Source: Candidatus Latescibacterota bacterium (GTDB lineage: Bacteria > Latescibacterota > UBA2968 > UBA8231). Taken from it: a DNA stretch of 56,558 bases. Each line of letters begins with the position of its first letter. The stretch's first letter is position 1. The position numbers were made by a program, and so were the translations under genes. A model generated the notes under the pieces. That model was not told where the DNA came from. It worked only from the letters and a program-made list of their open reading frames with translations, and made no database searches. Location of the stretch: contig JAJEFJ010000006.1 in assembly GCA_022820485.1 (NCBI GenBank), positions 1 through 56,558 of the forward strand, read 5' to 3'. Positions 24,151 to 32,788 of this stretch are shown here, in pieces.

Positions 24151-25332
24151 TCAGCGCGCATTGGGGTTTTGCAAGGCGACGATGTCGCCTGCGGCCAAGC
24201 CAGCGGTGACGACCGCTGCGGTGGCGTTTTTGGGTCCGATCACTACGGGCACTTCCACGAATTTGCCGTTGTCGAGGCGGAAAGCGACTAGCTCTTCCTC
24301 CCGCTTGAAGAGCGCACCCAGCGGCACCGAGAGAGCCTCGGGGACGGTTTCGAGGACGATTTCGACCTCCGCGGACATGCCCGGCTTGAGCCGCTCGTCT
24401 TGCTCGTCGATGTCGATGACTAACTCGAAGACGTGGATATCCGGCGCGCCGGGCTGAGGCGAGGCCATGGGTGCCAGTTCGGCCACCACCCCGTTAAAGA
24501 CCGGGCCGAGAAAGGCTTCGAGCCGGATGTAGGCTCGCTGGCCGACGCGTACGCGTTCGATGTCCATTTCGCCGATCAGGCACAGCACTTGCATCTTGCG
24601 CAAATCGGGTATTTCGAGCAAGGCGCGGCCGCCCCAGACCTGGTCCCCGACTGCGACTTTGCTCTCCTCGTCGGTGCCTGGTTTCCAGATTTTGCGATAG
24701 ACCACAATACCCGGTTTGGTCGCGTAGATACTGGTGCGTTCGTGGTCGCGGCGCGCCCTTTCGTAGCGCTCCTGCCGGCGGGCGATGTTCAGCTCGTGCT
24801 TGCGGAAATCCACCCGATTGACCACTTCCTGCGCTATGGATTCCTGCCGCGCTTCTGCGGTGGCGCGCCGGGCCTTTTGCAAATTGATGCGTCCTTGCTC
24901 TTGGTCAATAGTCGAGGCGAACTGCTGGCGTTCTTGGTTGAGCGTGGCGAGTTCGAGCTCGGCCTGCCGCTGCTGGATTTTGCGCTTGATGTCAGCTAGG
25001 CGTTGCTCGCGCTCGGCCTTGGCCTTGGTGAAGTCGGAGTGGGCCTGTTCGAGCTGACCCTCGCGGTCGAGCATCTCCCGTTCAAATTCGGCCGGATCGA
25101 ACTGGAGGATCAAGTCGCCGACATCTACTTGCTCCCCTTCGGGCCAGAGGTGAACGATCTTGAGCCGGCCGCCGATCCGCGGCGACGCCACGACTTCGCC
25201 GCTGGCCGCGCACACCTCGCCCCCCTCAAAGTGCGTCACGGCAAAATCGCCGCGCACGACCTCGGCCGTGGGCAGGTCGGGCGGCGCGCCCTGACAGGCG
25301 CACAGCACTAGGGCGCAAAAGACGGCTCTCAT
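24151..25332 (-). CDS. Lipoprotein periplasmic adaptor (HlyD/MacA family), copy 1
   Basis: 393 residues. It has a lipoprotein signal [18 protein letters not shown] (lipobox LCAC), unlike the transmembrane anchor of copy 2. A lipoyl half ([20 protein letters not shown]), a coiled-coil hairpin (about 90-190) and barrel domains with [15 protein letters not shown] follow. It overlaps the end of the ATPase gene by four bases (ATGA type), showing coupled expression. It belongs to the MacB-type exporter encoded by the same strand. Confidence 0.88.
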   Translation of the reverse strand: MRAVFCALVLCACQGAPPDLPTAEVVRGDFAVTHFEGGEVCAASGEVVASPRIGGRLKIVHLWPEGEQVDVGDLILQFDPAEFEREMLDREGQLEQAHSDFTKAKAEREQRLADIKRKIQQRQAELELATLNQERQQFASTIDQEQGRINLQKARRATAEARQESIAQEVVNRVDFRKHELNIARRQERYERARRDHERTSIYATKPGIVVYRKIWKPGTDEESKVAVGDQVWGGRALLEIPDLRKMQVLCLIGEMDIERVRVGQRAYIRLEAFLGPVFNGVVAELAPMASPQPGAPDIHVFELVIDIDEQDERLKPGMSAEVEIVLETVPEALSVPLGALFKREEELVAFRLDNGKFVEVPVVIGPKNATAAVVTAGLAAGDIVALQNPNAR

Positions 25333-26027
25333 TGGGCGGCCTCCTCGGTTGGGCTATCGCTTTCGATGCGGCCATCGCGGAAGCGGACGATGCGGTGGCT
25401 GCGGCGGGCGAGATGCTCTTCGTGCGTTACGAGGAGGATAGTATTACCCGCGGCGTGTACTTGGTCGAAGAGGTCCATGATTTCGTCGCCGGTGCGGGAG
25501 TCGAGTGCTCCGGTCGGCTCGTCGGCGAGGATGATGGAAGGCTCGTTGACGAGGGCGCGCGCAATGGCCACGCGCTGCCGCTGGCCGCCGGACAGCTCGT
25601 TGGGCCGGTGCTCGATGCGCTCGGCCAAGCCCACGGAGTCGAGGGCGCGGGCGGCCCGCTCGCGGCGTTGGCGCGCTGGTAGGCCACTGTAGATCAGCGG
25701 CAGCTCGACGTTGCCCAAGGCGTTGGCGCGGGGCAGGAGGTTAAAGGTTTGGAAAACGAAGCCGATCTCCTGATTGCGGATCCGCGCTAGGTCGTCGTCG
25801 TCCATTTCGCTGACGAGGGCGTTGCCGAGGGCGTAGCTACCCGAGGTGGGCACGTCGAGGCAGCCGAGGATGTTGAGCAAGGTGCTTTTGCCCGATCCCG
25901 ACGGCCCCATGATGGCCACGTATTCGCCGGTGGTCACGCACAAATCCACCTCGCTTAGGGCGTGGACCGCAGTCGCTCCCATGTCGTAGATTTTGGTCAG
26001 GTTGCGTATTTCAATGATCGCGTCCAT
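25329..26027 (-). CDS. ABC transporter ATPase (MacB/LolD type)
   Basis: 232 residues. ATG 26027 preceded by GAGGAAG is chosen; a longer reading lies in the end of the previous gene. Walker [10 protein letters not shown] (41-49), signature [15 protein letters not shown] (145-159), Walker B ILADE with Asp169-Glu170, then PTGALD. The family powers LolCDE and MacB exporters. It pairs with the permease at 21538-22782. The upstream gene end overlaps its start by 17 bases. Confidence 0.93.
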   Translation of the reverse strand: MDAIIEIRNLTKIYDMGATAVHALSEVDLCVTTGEYVAIMGPSGSGKSTLLNILGCLDVPTSGSYALGNALVSEMDDDDLARIRNQEIGFVFQTFNLLPRANALGNVELPLIYSGLPARQRRERAARALDSVGLAERIEHRPNELSGGQRQRVAIARALVNEPSIILADEPTGALDSRTGDEIMDLFDQVHAAGNTILLVTHEEHLARRSHRIVRFRDGRIESDSPTEEAAQ

Positions 26028-26679
26028 CGACTTCCTCAACCGCTCGCACTTGCTTTCGTTCCAGCCACCCGGCCGCAGTCGCTGGCGGCTGGCGCACGCG
26101 CACGTAGCCCGCTCGCTCTTCCTCGACGAGCAGGACTGCACCCGCCTCGATGCGGGCCAGCATTGGGGCGTTGGGAGCGGGAGCCGCGCGTAGCACTCCG
26201 CCGGTGGGTGCGTACACTATGCGCTCGACAAAGCTGTCAATCGTGGCTCTAAACACGGCCATGGCGTCGTGGGCCAAATCGCCGTGGGGCGCGACCCGCA
26301 CGGCTGCTAGCTTACTGTAACGCCAAGTGACTCCGGCCCCTGCCGACCCACTCTGGGCGCGGAGATGGGCCAGTTCGGGCACGGGGGCAGATGCCTTGGG
26401 GCCGGTTGTGGTAAAGACTGCGGTGACCAAGGTCTCGGTCTCGGGGTTGTAGGGGCTGGGCTGGGCCTGCCAGCGGAGCAGTTGGCCGTCTTCGTACGTT
26501 TGCAGGATATAGGCGCGGGTGAGTTCGTCAAAGCTAGCGGCAATGCCCCGGTATTCGCACTCGGCGCGTTGCAAGGCGTCGATGTCGCGAGCCATATCGC
26601 GCTCAACGCTTGGGTTGGGGGAGGGAAGTAAGACGAGGGCGGGCGCGAGCGCCGTCTTGAAGATGCGGGCAGCTAACAT
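26011..26679 (-). CDS. Exported protein with C-terminal SH3-like domain, first gene of exporter operon
   Basis: 222 residues. A weak N-terminal hydrophobic segment ([13 protein letters not shown]) suggests export. The middle is unrecognised ([17 protein letters not shown]). Residues about 155-215 resemble a bacterial SH3 domain ([21 protein letters not shown], then [21 protein letters not shown]). It overlaps the ATPase gene by 17 bases, so it is the first gene of the MacB-type exporter operon. Bacterial SH3 domains often bind cell-wall peptides; here this is only a family-based suggestion. The start at 26679 has no obvious ribosome site. Confidence 0.6.
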   Translation of the reverse strand: MLAARIFKTALAPALVLLPSPNPSVERDMARDIDALQRAECEYRGIAASFDELTRAYILQTYEDGQLLRWQAQPSPYNPETETLVTAVFTTTGPKASAPVPELAHLRAQSGSAGAGVTWRYSKLAAVRVAPHGDLAHDAMAVFRATIDSFVERIVYAPTGGVLRAAPAPNAPMLARIEAGAVLLVEEERAGYVRVRQPPATAAGWLERKQVRAVEEVDGRDH

Positions 26680-26751
26680 GGGGTTGGATATAAAGATGCT
26701 AGCTTAGTGGTGTATCTTTGTCAAGAAGCCAACCCCCTAGGGCGGGATTAG

Positions 26752-26816
26752 CGGCGGCGGCCGAAGAAGTAGTGCAGGAGGAGCGGCCAACGGCCAACGA
26801 AAGTCGTGGCGGGAGT
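26752..26816 (+). pseudogene. Second scar of sigma-54 activator 3' end
   Basis: Codons 26752-26772 read RRRPKK-stop, matching the RRPKK-stop end of the remnant at 18450-18579. The following bases tgcaggag and ggccaacgaaagtcgt also match the sequence after that remnant (18580-18627), with a small deletion. Only a few codons remain. A 14-base match (gtgtcgctgacggt) to the coding DNA of the FG-GAP protein C-terminus follows but may be chance. Confidence 0.45.
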
Positions 26817-26856
26817 GTCGCTGACGGTACGTTGTTTGACCAAATGATATATACAT

Positions 26857-26882
26857 CGTAAAATAGTCATGTCCATTTTACG
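26857..26882. promoter_or_regulatory. Inverted repeat upstream of DUF4143 ATPase
   Basis: CGTAAAAT and ATTTTACG separated by ten bases, with further TATATA on both outer sides, lie 25 bases before the ATPase start. AT-rich symmetry and place suggest an operator or promoter core. No regulator is identified. Confidence 0.5.
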
Positions 26883-26906
26883 ATATATACCCCGTTTAGT
26901 CAGCGC

Positions 26907-28112
26907 ATGAGACGCCTATACGAACACCTGATCCAAACGCATTGCGCCGAAAACCGACAGATGCTCTTCCTCATGGGGCCACGCCAAGTCGGCAAGACGA
27001 CCAGTGCCCGTCGCGGGGCCGCCGACAGCGGCGCGGCGGTCTATCTCAACTGGGACAACGGCGATGACCGCCAGCGCATCCTCGCCGGACCAGCCGCTAT
27101 TGCCGAAGCGCTGGGCCTAGAGCGGCTGCGCGAAAATTTTCCGGTCTGCACTTTAGACGAGCTGCATAAGTTTGGGCGTTGGAAAGGATTGCTCAAAGGG
27201 CTTTTTGATACGTACGGGGACCAAGCCCGCTTCATCGTCACCGGCAGTGCGCGTCTCGATGTCTTTAAGGCGGGCGGAGATAGTTTGATGGGGCGCTATT
27301 TCGGCTATCGCATGCACCCGCTCTCGGTGGCCGAGTTGCTGGCCCCCGAGGCCACCGCACTCGTTCGTCCTCCGGCCCCCCTCGGTGCTGGGGCCTTTGC
27401 AGACTTGCTCCAATTCGGTGGTTATCCCGAGCCCTTGCTTCGAGCCGATTCCCGTTTCTGGCGTCGCTGGAGCAGCACGCGCGTCCAGCAGTTATTCAAA
27501 GAGGACTTGCGGAGCCTGACGCAGGTGCGCGAGCTAGGACAGGTAGAGACGCTGGCCGAATTGATTCGACAACAGTGCGGCCAACTGACTAGTTATGCCA
27601 GCCTCGCCCGCGCCATCAGCGCCTCGGTAGATAGCGTGCGGCGCTGGATTGGGATTCTCGAATCCCTCTACTTTTGTTATGCGATTCGGCCTTGGCACGT
27701 CAATGTAGCCCGCTCCCTGCGCAAAGAGCCTAAGTACTATTTGTGGGACTGGTCGCAGGCACCCGACGATGGTGCCCGCGCCGAGAATTTAGTGGCCAGC
27801 GCACTCCTCAAAGCCGTGCATCTGTGGAGCGATCGCGGCGAGGGGGATTTCGGTCTGTTCTTTCTGCGCGACAAACAACAACGCGAGGTGGATTTTGTCG
27901 TCGTCCGCGATGGACGGCCTTGGTTCCTAGTCGAAGTCAAGCGCTCCGGCAGTGCCTCTCTGTCCCCGGCCCTGCATTTATTTCAACGCCAGACGGGGGC
28001 ACCACACGCTTTGCAAGTGGCCCTAGACTTGCCATACATTGAGCGCGACTGTTTTGCCCACCACCAACCCCTTATCGTCCCGGCGCAGACCTTCCTCTCG
28101 CAACTGGTCTGA
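26907..28112 (+). CDS. AAA ATPase with DUF4143 domain
   Basis: 401 residues. Walker A PRQVGKTT near residue 26 and a Walker-B-like CTLDELHKFGRWKG near 90. The C-terminal half is a DUF4143 domain with a probable nuclease-like motif (REVDFVVVRDGRPWFLVEVK, where Asp, Glu and Lys are spaced as in PD-(D/E)XK folds). Such proteins are common accessory genes of unknown role, sometimes linked to toxin or defence loci. It stands alone here, with an AT-rich inverted repeat in front and the propeller genes behind. Molecular role not assigned. Confidence 0.85.
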   Translation: MRRLYEHLIQTHCAENRQMLFLMGPRQVGKTTSARRGAADSGAAVYLNWDNGDDRQRILAGPAAIAEALGLERLRENFPVCTLDELHKFGRWKGLLKGLFDTYGDQARFIVTGSARLDVFKAGGDSLMGRYFGYRMHPLSVAELLAPEATALVRPPAPLGAGAFADLLQFGGYPEPLLRADSRFWRRWSSTRVQQLFKEDLRSLTQVRELGQVETLAELIRQQCGQLTSYASLARAISASVDSVRRWIGILESLYFCYAIRPWHVNVARSLRKEPKYYLWDWSQAPDDGARAENLVASALLKAVHLWSDRGEGDFGLFFLRDKQQREVDFVVVRDGRPWFLVEVKRSGSASLSPALHLFQRQTGAPHALQVALDLPYIERDCFAHHQPLIVPAQTFLSQLV

Positions 28113-28178
28113 CGAGTTCTATGGCGAGATTTCCCCAATGATCCACCCTATTCACAACCTTATGCAAGGAGCCACGTT

Positions 28179-29147
28179 ATGAACTATCGGACTCTACTGA
28201 TCGTCTGCTTGGCAACGTTGGGGTTGGCCGTCTCGGGCTGGGGGCAAGCCGACGGTAAAATCGCTTTTCTCTCCTATCGCGAGAACTACGAGAATCCCCG
28301 AGATATATGGGTCCGAGATGTGTGGATTATGAATGCGGACGGGAGCGATCCTGTAAACCTAACTCAAGGACAGTATTGCGATAACCCGATTTGGTCGCCG
28401 GATGGCACGAAGATCGCCTATATGGCCACTGGTGACGATTATTCCGGTAGGTACATTTGGGTGGTAGATGACGACGGCGGCAAGCGAAAGCAGCTAACAG
28501 ACGATATTGAGAAAGTAGGCCCTAACAGTGCAGATGACCTGTTTTGGTCTGAAGACGGAAATAGCATTTACTACCATGTGTGGGACCGCTCTGAGTTATT
28601 CGCCGTGGCACTGGACGGTAGTGGCTCCTCACTTGTGGAGTGGACAGAGGCGGCTTTGCTACTGCGCCGCTTCTGGGACCGCCGCAATTTTTCTCCAGAC
28701 GGAACCAAACGAGCCTCCACCGTCTTGCTGCGTGGTGACGAATATGAACAAGCTCTCCTCGTTATGACCCGCGAAGACTGGAAGATGACTAGTAAAGACA
28801 AGGTCCCGGCCATTCTCGTGTCCGGCCAACCTGTCGATCTCTTTTTTCGGGATTACGGCGATTCTTGGATCCTTACTAGTTTTCCTCTTACTTGGGCACC
28901 CAACAGCACGAGGGTGGCCTTCACTTCATACACCATTCTCAGCAGCACTGACACTTCTTATTCCACCACCGGTGATGGGGAGATTTGGGCTGTGGACATA
29001 GACGGTAGCAACTTGGTCAATCTGACCAACGGTTTGGGCGGAGATAATCCCGTTTGGCAACCAGTTTCCCCTTCGGCTGCTGCGACGAGCGTCGAGGTTC
29101 AGTCATGGGGACGGATCAAAGCGCTGCTTTCAACAGGTTCTCGTTAA
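28179..29147 (+). CDS. Secreted TolB/WD40-like propeller protein, copy 1
   Basis: 322 residues, with a signal peptide (LLIVCLATLGLAVSGWG) and TolB-type blades with the motif DVWIMNADGSDPVNLT, IWSPDGTKIAYMAT and WAVDIDGSNLVNLT. TolB-like propellers mediate protein contact in the periplasm or on the surface. It ends in TSVEVQSWGRIKALLS, shared with copy 2. A ribosome site (AAGGAG) precedes the ATG. The 29303 gene is a tandem paralogue. It carries no catalytic motif. Confidence 0.8.
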   Translation: MNYRTLLIVCLATLGLAVSGWGQADGKIAFLSYRENYENPRDIWVRDVWIMNADGSDPVNLTQGQYCDNPIWSPDGTKIAYMATGDDYSGRYIWVVDDDGGKRKQLTDDIEKVGPNSADDLFWSEDGNSIYYHVWDRSELFAVALDGSGSSLVEWTEAALLLRRFWDRRNFSPDGTKRASTVLLRGDEYEQALLVMTREDWKMTSKDKVPAILVSGQPVDLFFRDYGDSWILTSFPLTWAPNSTRVAFTSYTILSSTDTSYSTTGDGEIWAVDIDGSNLVNLTNGLGGDNPVWQPVSPSAAATSVEVQSWGRIKALLSTGSR

Positions 29148-29237
29148 TGGCCGCGACGAGATCGGTAACGGGACAGCCGAGGTATGAAGGTCGGATGGAT
29201 AGATAGAAGCCAAGAAGGCGACGAAGCTACCGTAAGG
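29147..29237 (+). pseudogene. Decayed end of a type-IX-like C-terminal domain
   Basis: Reading from 29148, ggccgcgacgag matches WDGRDE coding DNA of the FG-GAP protein (21418). After degenerate sequence with stops, gaagccaagaaggcgacgaa(gctaccgtaa) at 29208-29237 matches its last codons EAKKTTKLP-stop with four differences in thirty bases. It shows that a gene with this sorting-like end once lay here or that copy 1 has lost such a domain. Confidence 0.6.
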
Positions 29238-29302
29238 AGGGGGTTTTTTAGTATTATTAAAAAGGAAAAGCCGATGAATCCATATGTGCAAGGAGGTACG
29301 TT

Positions 29303-30271
29303 ATGAATTATCGATCCCTACTGATCGCTTGTTTGGCAACACTGGGGTTAGCTGTCGCTAGCTGGGGGCAAGCCGACGGTAAAATCGCATTTACTTCGTG
29401 GCGAGAGGGGGCCGGTGACGTGTGGATTATGAATGCGGATGGGAGCGCCCCTGTCAACTTAACCCAAGGTCGGCACGGGCGTTGCGTTAGCCCGTCTTGG
29501 TCTCCAGATGGCACGAAGATCGCCTATCTCGCCTTTAGTGCCGATCCCGCTTCCGGCCGGGTCGATTATTCCATTGGTGACGTCTGGATGATAGACGCCG
29601 ATGGCGGCAATCCGCAACAAATGGGATCTCTAACAAATCCCGGATACGGAAATGTGGAGGATTTTGTTTGGGCTGAAGACGGAAGTCTCATTTACTTCAT
29701 AAAGCACCGCATAGGGAGCCCTGAAGTGTTCGTTGTGGCGCTGGACGGCAGTGGCTCCTCGCCTATGGATTGGCGGGAGGCGGCTTGGATAGTCAAAGGT
29801 TCCCGAGATAATCGCGGTCTTTCTCCAGACGGAACCAAACTAGCAGATGTCGTGTTGCAGGACGACGAGGGCGATGCCTACCTATACCTAGCTATCTTCG
29901 CTCCCGGTGAGGTCCCGCAGCCTTCTGAGCCGATAGAAGATCTCCTGAACCGGATAGATTTTCGGGTGATTCCTCTTCCTGAGCTACCCTATCAACAAGC
30001 AGAACTTGAACCCGGCCAGTTTAGATCGGCCACTCCTGAGCCTACTTGGTCGCCCGACAGCATGAAAATCGCTTTTTCTGCCGATAACGAGCAGGGGGAC
30101 CAGGAGGTTTGGGTTGTTGATATAGACGGGAGCAACTTGGTCAATCTGACCGACGGTTTGGGCGGAGATTATCCCGCTTGGCAACCAGTTTCCCATTCGG
30201 CTACTGCGACGAGCGTCGAGGCCCAGTCGTGGGGACGGATCAAATCGCTGCTTTCAACAGATACTCGTTAA
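29303..30271 (+). CDS. Secreted TolB/WD40-like propeller protein, copy 2
   Basis: 322 residues. Signal peptide (LLIACLATLGLAVASWG), then GKIAFTSWREGAGDVWIMNA, WSPDGTKIAYLAF, VWVVDIDGSNLVNLT and the same C-terminal SWGRIKSLLS as copy 1. Upstream bases, ribosome site (AAGGAGG), start region and 3' end match copy 1 while the middle has diverged, as expected after tandem duplication. A mid-protein insertion (EGDAYLYLAIFAPGEVPQPS) distinguishes it. Function unknown; it is presumed to be in the periplasm or at the surface. Confidence 0.8.
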   Translation: MNYRSLLIACLATLGLAVASWGQADGKIAFTSWREGAGDVWIMNADGSAPVNLTQGRHGRCVSPSWSPDGTKIAYLAFSADPASGRVDYSIGDVWMIDADGGNPQQMGSLTNPGYGNVEDFVWAEDGSLIYFIKHRIGSPEVFVVALDGSGSSPMDWREAAWIVKGSRDNRGLSPDGTKLADVVLQDDEGDAYLYLAIFAPGEVPQPSEPIEDLLNRIDFRVIPLPELPYQQAELEPGQFRSATPEPTWSPDSMKIAFSADNEQGDQEVWVVDIDGSNLVNLTDGLGGDYPAWQPVSHSATATSVEAQSWGRIKSLLSTDTR

Positions 30272-30281
30272 TTGCGCCTCG

Positions 30282-30314
30282 CGTGTAGGGGTGCGTGCAT
30301 GCCACCTCTACACG
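30282..30314. repeat. Palindromic repeat with GTAGGGGTG arm
   Basis: CGTGTAGGGGTG and CACCTCTACACG form a stem with one mismatch around a short loop. The arm resembles that of the GTAGGGG palindromes at 12.9 and 18.3 kb but is less perfect. It may act as a terminator for the preceding propeller gene, though no U-tract follows. Confidence 0.5.
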
Positions 30315-30456
30315 CCTTTCCGTTCCAACCCCGCCTTATCGTTCCACAAGCGCAAAATCTCCACCCGAAGAAGTCGTGGTCGGTCAACACGGAAAGTCGT
30401 GGAAACAAAGATCGCTGGAAAGTTGGGGCTTGCAGGCGTGGATAGATGATGCGTAG

Positions 30457-31551
30457 TCAACGGACTTTGCCGCGACCGGCGATCTCCCAAATCGCCTCCA
30501 GCCGATTGGCGCGCAGCGCGTAGAGTTGGTCGTGGAGGTTGACGGTGGTGCAGCCGTGGCCGGGGATAAATTCGAGCAGGTCGCCGGGATGGAGGTCGGT
30601 GCAGGGGCCGGCTACGGTCTTAAGGCGGCCGTGTTCTTCGGAGAGAGCGTGGCATTCCAAGTCGGGGCGGTCTTTGACGAGGGGGAAGCCGTGCTCGGGC
30701 GTCAGACTCTTGAGGCCGGCGTCGGTGATGACCTGCTCGGGCGCGGGGCGGCTGGTAACAGTGGTCAGCACGCTGAGGGCGTTTTTGAAGCCTAAGTCCA
30801 ACTTGGCGTACGCTGCGTCCATCAGCGCGTACGAGCCAGCTTGGACCTCGGTGATGCCGGCGAAGGAAGTGCTGATGTAGTAATCGCCCGTGCCCGAGGC
30901 GCTGCAAATTAGACAGTCGAGGCCGGCGCGCTCTACGTCGTCGCGGGCATCGACGAGGCGCTGGAGGCAGGTGTGGGCACCGTCGTCGCGGGCGTCTTTG
31001 TCTTCGAGGTCGATGATGTGGCCTTCGTAGCCCATCAGGCCGCAGAAGCGCAGGTGTGGTGCTTGGGAGGCCGCGCGGGCGAGATCGACGACGGTGGCGG
31101 GCGCGACGCCGCAGCGGTTGTGGCCAATGTTGACCTCCACGAGGACGCGGGGGCTGACCTTGTAGGCTTGGGCGGCCTCGTTGAGGTCGGCGAGGTTTTG
31201 CGGGTCATCGACCGCGACCATGATGTCGCAACGAGCGGTCAATGCCATGAGGCGCTCGATCTTGCGGCGGCCTACTACTTCGTTGGCAATGAGAATGTCT
31301 TGGATGCCGGCGTCGGCCATGACCTCGGCCTCTCCGACCTTGGCGCAGGTGATCCCCTGCGCACCAGCCGTGAGCTGGAGGTGGGCGATAGCCGGGGTTT
31401 TGTGCGATTTGGTGTGCGGCCGGAGGTTTTTGCCCGTCGTGCGGAAGTGCTCGGCGAGTAGGTCAATGTTGTATTCGAGCGCGTCGAGATCGACTAAGAG
31501 GACGGGGGTGTCGATGGCGTCGCGGGTCATGCCGATGTGTTCGGTGGTCAT
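30457..31551 (-). CDS. D-threonine aldolase / D-serine dehydratase-like PLP enzyme
   Basis: 364 residues with the fold III (alanine-racemase-like) barrel. The PLP lysine lies in RPHTKSHKTP (44-53). The C-terminal metal-binding His-X-Cys pair is visible in FIPGHGCTTVN, as in D-threonine aldolases and D-serine dehydratases, which need Zn or Mn. Predicted role: cleavage of D-beta-hydroxy amino acids to glycine and an aldehyde, or deamination of D-serine. The choice cannot be made from sequence. It stands alone, with a PhyH gene upstream on the same strand. Confidence 0.87.
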   Translation of the reverse strand: MTTEHIGMTRDAIDTPVLLVDLDALEYNIDLLAEHFRTTGKNLRPHTKSHKTPAIAHLQLTAGAQGITCAKVGEAEVMADAGIQDILIANEVVGRRKIERLMALTARCDIMVAVDDPQNLADLNEAAQAYKVSPRVLVEVNIGHNRCGVAPATVVDLARAASQAPHLRFCGLMGYEGHIIDLEDKDARDDGAHTCLQRLVDARDDVERAGLDCLICSASGTGDYYISTSFAGITEVQAGSYALMDAAYAKLDLGFKNALSVLTTVTSRPAPEQVITDAGLKSLTPEHGFPLVKDRPDLECHALSEEHGRLKTVAGPCTDLHPGDLLEFIPGHGCTTVNLHDQLYALRANRLEAIWEIAGRGKVR

Positions 31552-31644
31552 AGTCTGGGCTTTGTGGGTTGGGTGGATATTGCTTGCGAATTGTGCTGGA
31601 TGATTAATGTAGCGGTACTGATTCCGTATCTCGCCTACGCTACG

Positions 31645-32502
31645 CTATGCGGACGGCGGTCGTCGCGGTGCGTTGGGCACAATAATGGCCCGTCTTTCTG
31701 GGGTCAAACGTTGTAACAGGTCTTCTGAAATTTGATAGTTTAATCGCTCTCGCACGTATTTGGGGGAATAGCGATAGACAATCGTTCGTCGATAACCGGG
31801 ATTGGTGCGTTCTGCCGAGCCGTGTGTTATCGCATCGGTGAATAACAAAACGTCTCCCGCCTTTAGATACATTTCTTGCATGGCGATGGCTGTTCCGGCG
31901 GGTTTGCCGCTCACGTCGTCGTAAATCAAACCCCGACTATCTACCGCTAGCCGAGGGTGAATTTCGGTGCACTTGTGGCTGCCCGGAATTAGGACGGGTG
32001 GGCCATCGCCCTCGCCGATGTCGTTGAGGGCCATCAATACGTTAATCTGTCCGACCATCCATTCTCCGGTGTTGTTCTGGCGAAATGTCAGATAACTGAG
32101 CGGAACATGGCCGCCGCAGTGGATGTGGAGATAACCACCTGGACCGCGGACGTTGAGAAAGTTCTCGTGAATGGAAAGGCCGTTTACTGAGGAGTGAATG
32201 TACTTCTTGACCAAGTCGATCCAAGCGGGATGATCTATTAGTTTCTCGAAAACGGGGCCACCTTCGATGATGCTTTGGAAGTTGACGCCATTCTCTTCAT
32301 TGTAGGTGTGCGTTTCTATGTGATCGCCGATCCAGCGGCCTTTTTTCTTTGGATCACCATCGGTTGACCACGGCTCTTCTACATACGCTGCGTGATCGTC
32401 TATCCACTGGTTTATCTCATACAAATCTGCTGCCGAGATGGCATTTTTTAAGACCAGATAACCTTGGAGGTCAAATAGGTAGTCTTGTACTTGGTCGTCC
32501 AT
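31645..32502 (-). CDS. Phytanoyl-CoA dioxygenase (PhyH)-like protein, unusual metal site
   Basis: About 285 residues from ATG 32502 (MDDQVQDYLFDLQGYLVLKN). Its A overlaps the TAA of the upstream truncated gene. PhyH-fold non-heme iron, 2-oxoglutarate-dependent oxygenases use His-X-Asp and a distal His. The distal pair is visible (AITHGSAERTNPGYRRT, His and Arg). The proximal motif reads YLHIHCGGHVPL, without an obvious Asp, and VLIPGSHK is present. It may use a different ligand or be inactive. Substrate unknown. A longer reading to 32772 merely crosses the upstream gene. Confidence 0.75.
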   Translation of the reverse strand: MDDQVQDYLFDLQGYLVLKNAISAADLYEINQWIDDHAAYVEEPWSTDGDPKKKGRWIGDHIETHTYNEENGVNFQSIIEGGPVFEKLIDHPAWIDLVKKYIHSSVNGLSIHENFLNVRGPGGYLHIHCGGHVPLSYLTFRQNNTGEWMVGQINVLMALNDIGEGDGPPVLIPGSHKCTEIHPRLAVDSRGLIYDDVSGKPAGTAIAMQEMYLKAGDVLLFTDAITHGSAERTNPGYRRTIVYRYSPKYVRERLNYQISEDLLQRLTPERRAIIVPNAPRRPPSA

Positions 32503-32753
32503 TATTCGTCGCTTTCGGCCGCTTGGCGCAGGGCTAGGAAAGCCTCCTTGAGTGTTTGACTGACGGCTGAATCCGGCTCGTTCAAAACCAGTTCTTGGTA
32601 GGCGTTCAAGTAGTCGGCGCGGATGCGATGGAACAGATGCAAGAAGTGCTGCAGAAACCCGACGCAGTGCAAGATAGCAATCTCGACTCCATCGGTCTGT
32701 TCGTAAAATCCGGCTGCGTATTCGACTACCCTCGGATCGATTATATAGCAGTC
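32502..32753 (-). pseudogene. 5'-truncated gene of unknown family
   Basis: An open frame without any start codon reads from a TAG at 32756 through DPRVVEYAAGFYEQTDG, HCVGFLQHFLHLFHRIRADY and ends QAAESDE, with its TAA overlapping the ATG of the PhyH gene. The sequence looks like a real protein C-terminal half, conserved in style, and the stop/start overlap indicates former coupling with the PhyH gene. Its 5' half is missing where the restriction gene and a REP element begin. Confidence 0.55.
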
Positions 32754-32788
32754 CTAAATGATTTGAAAGCATGCGTTCATCAGTTTAC

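Noticed and set aside
26816..26834. Match to FG-GAP gene C-terminal coding DNA as a separate feature
   Set aside because: Only 14 exact bases, which can occur by chance in a window of this size; mentioned only with the neighbouring scar.
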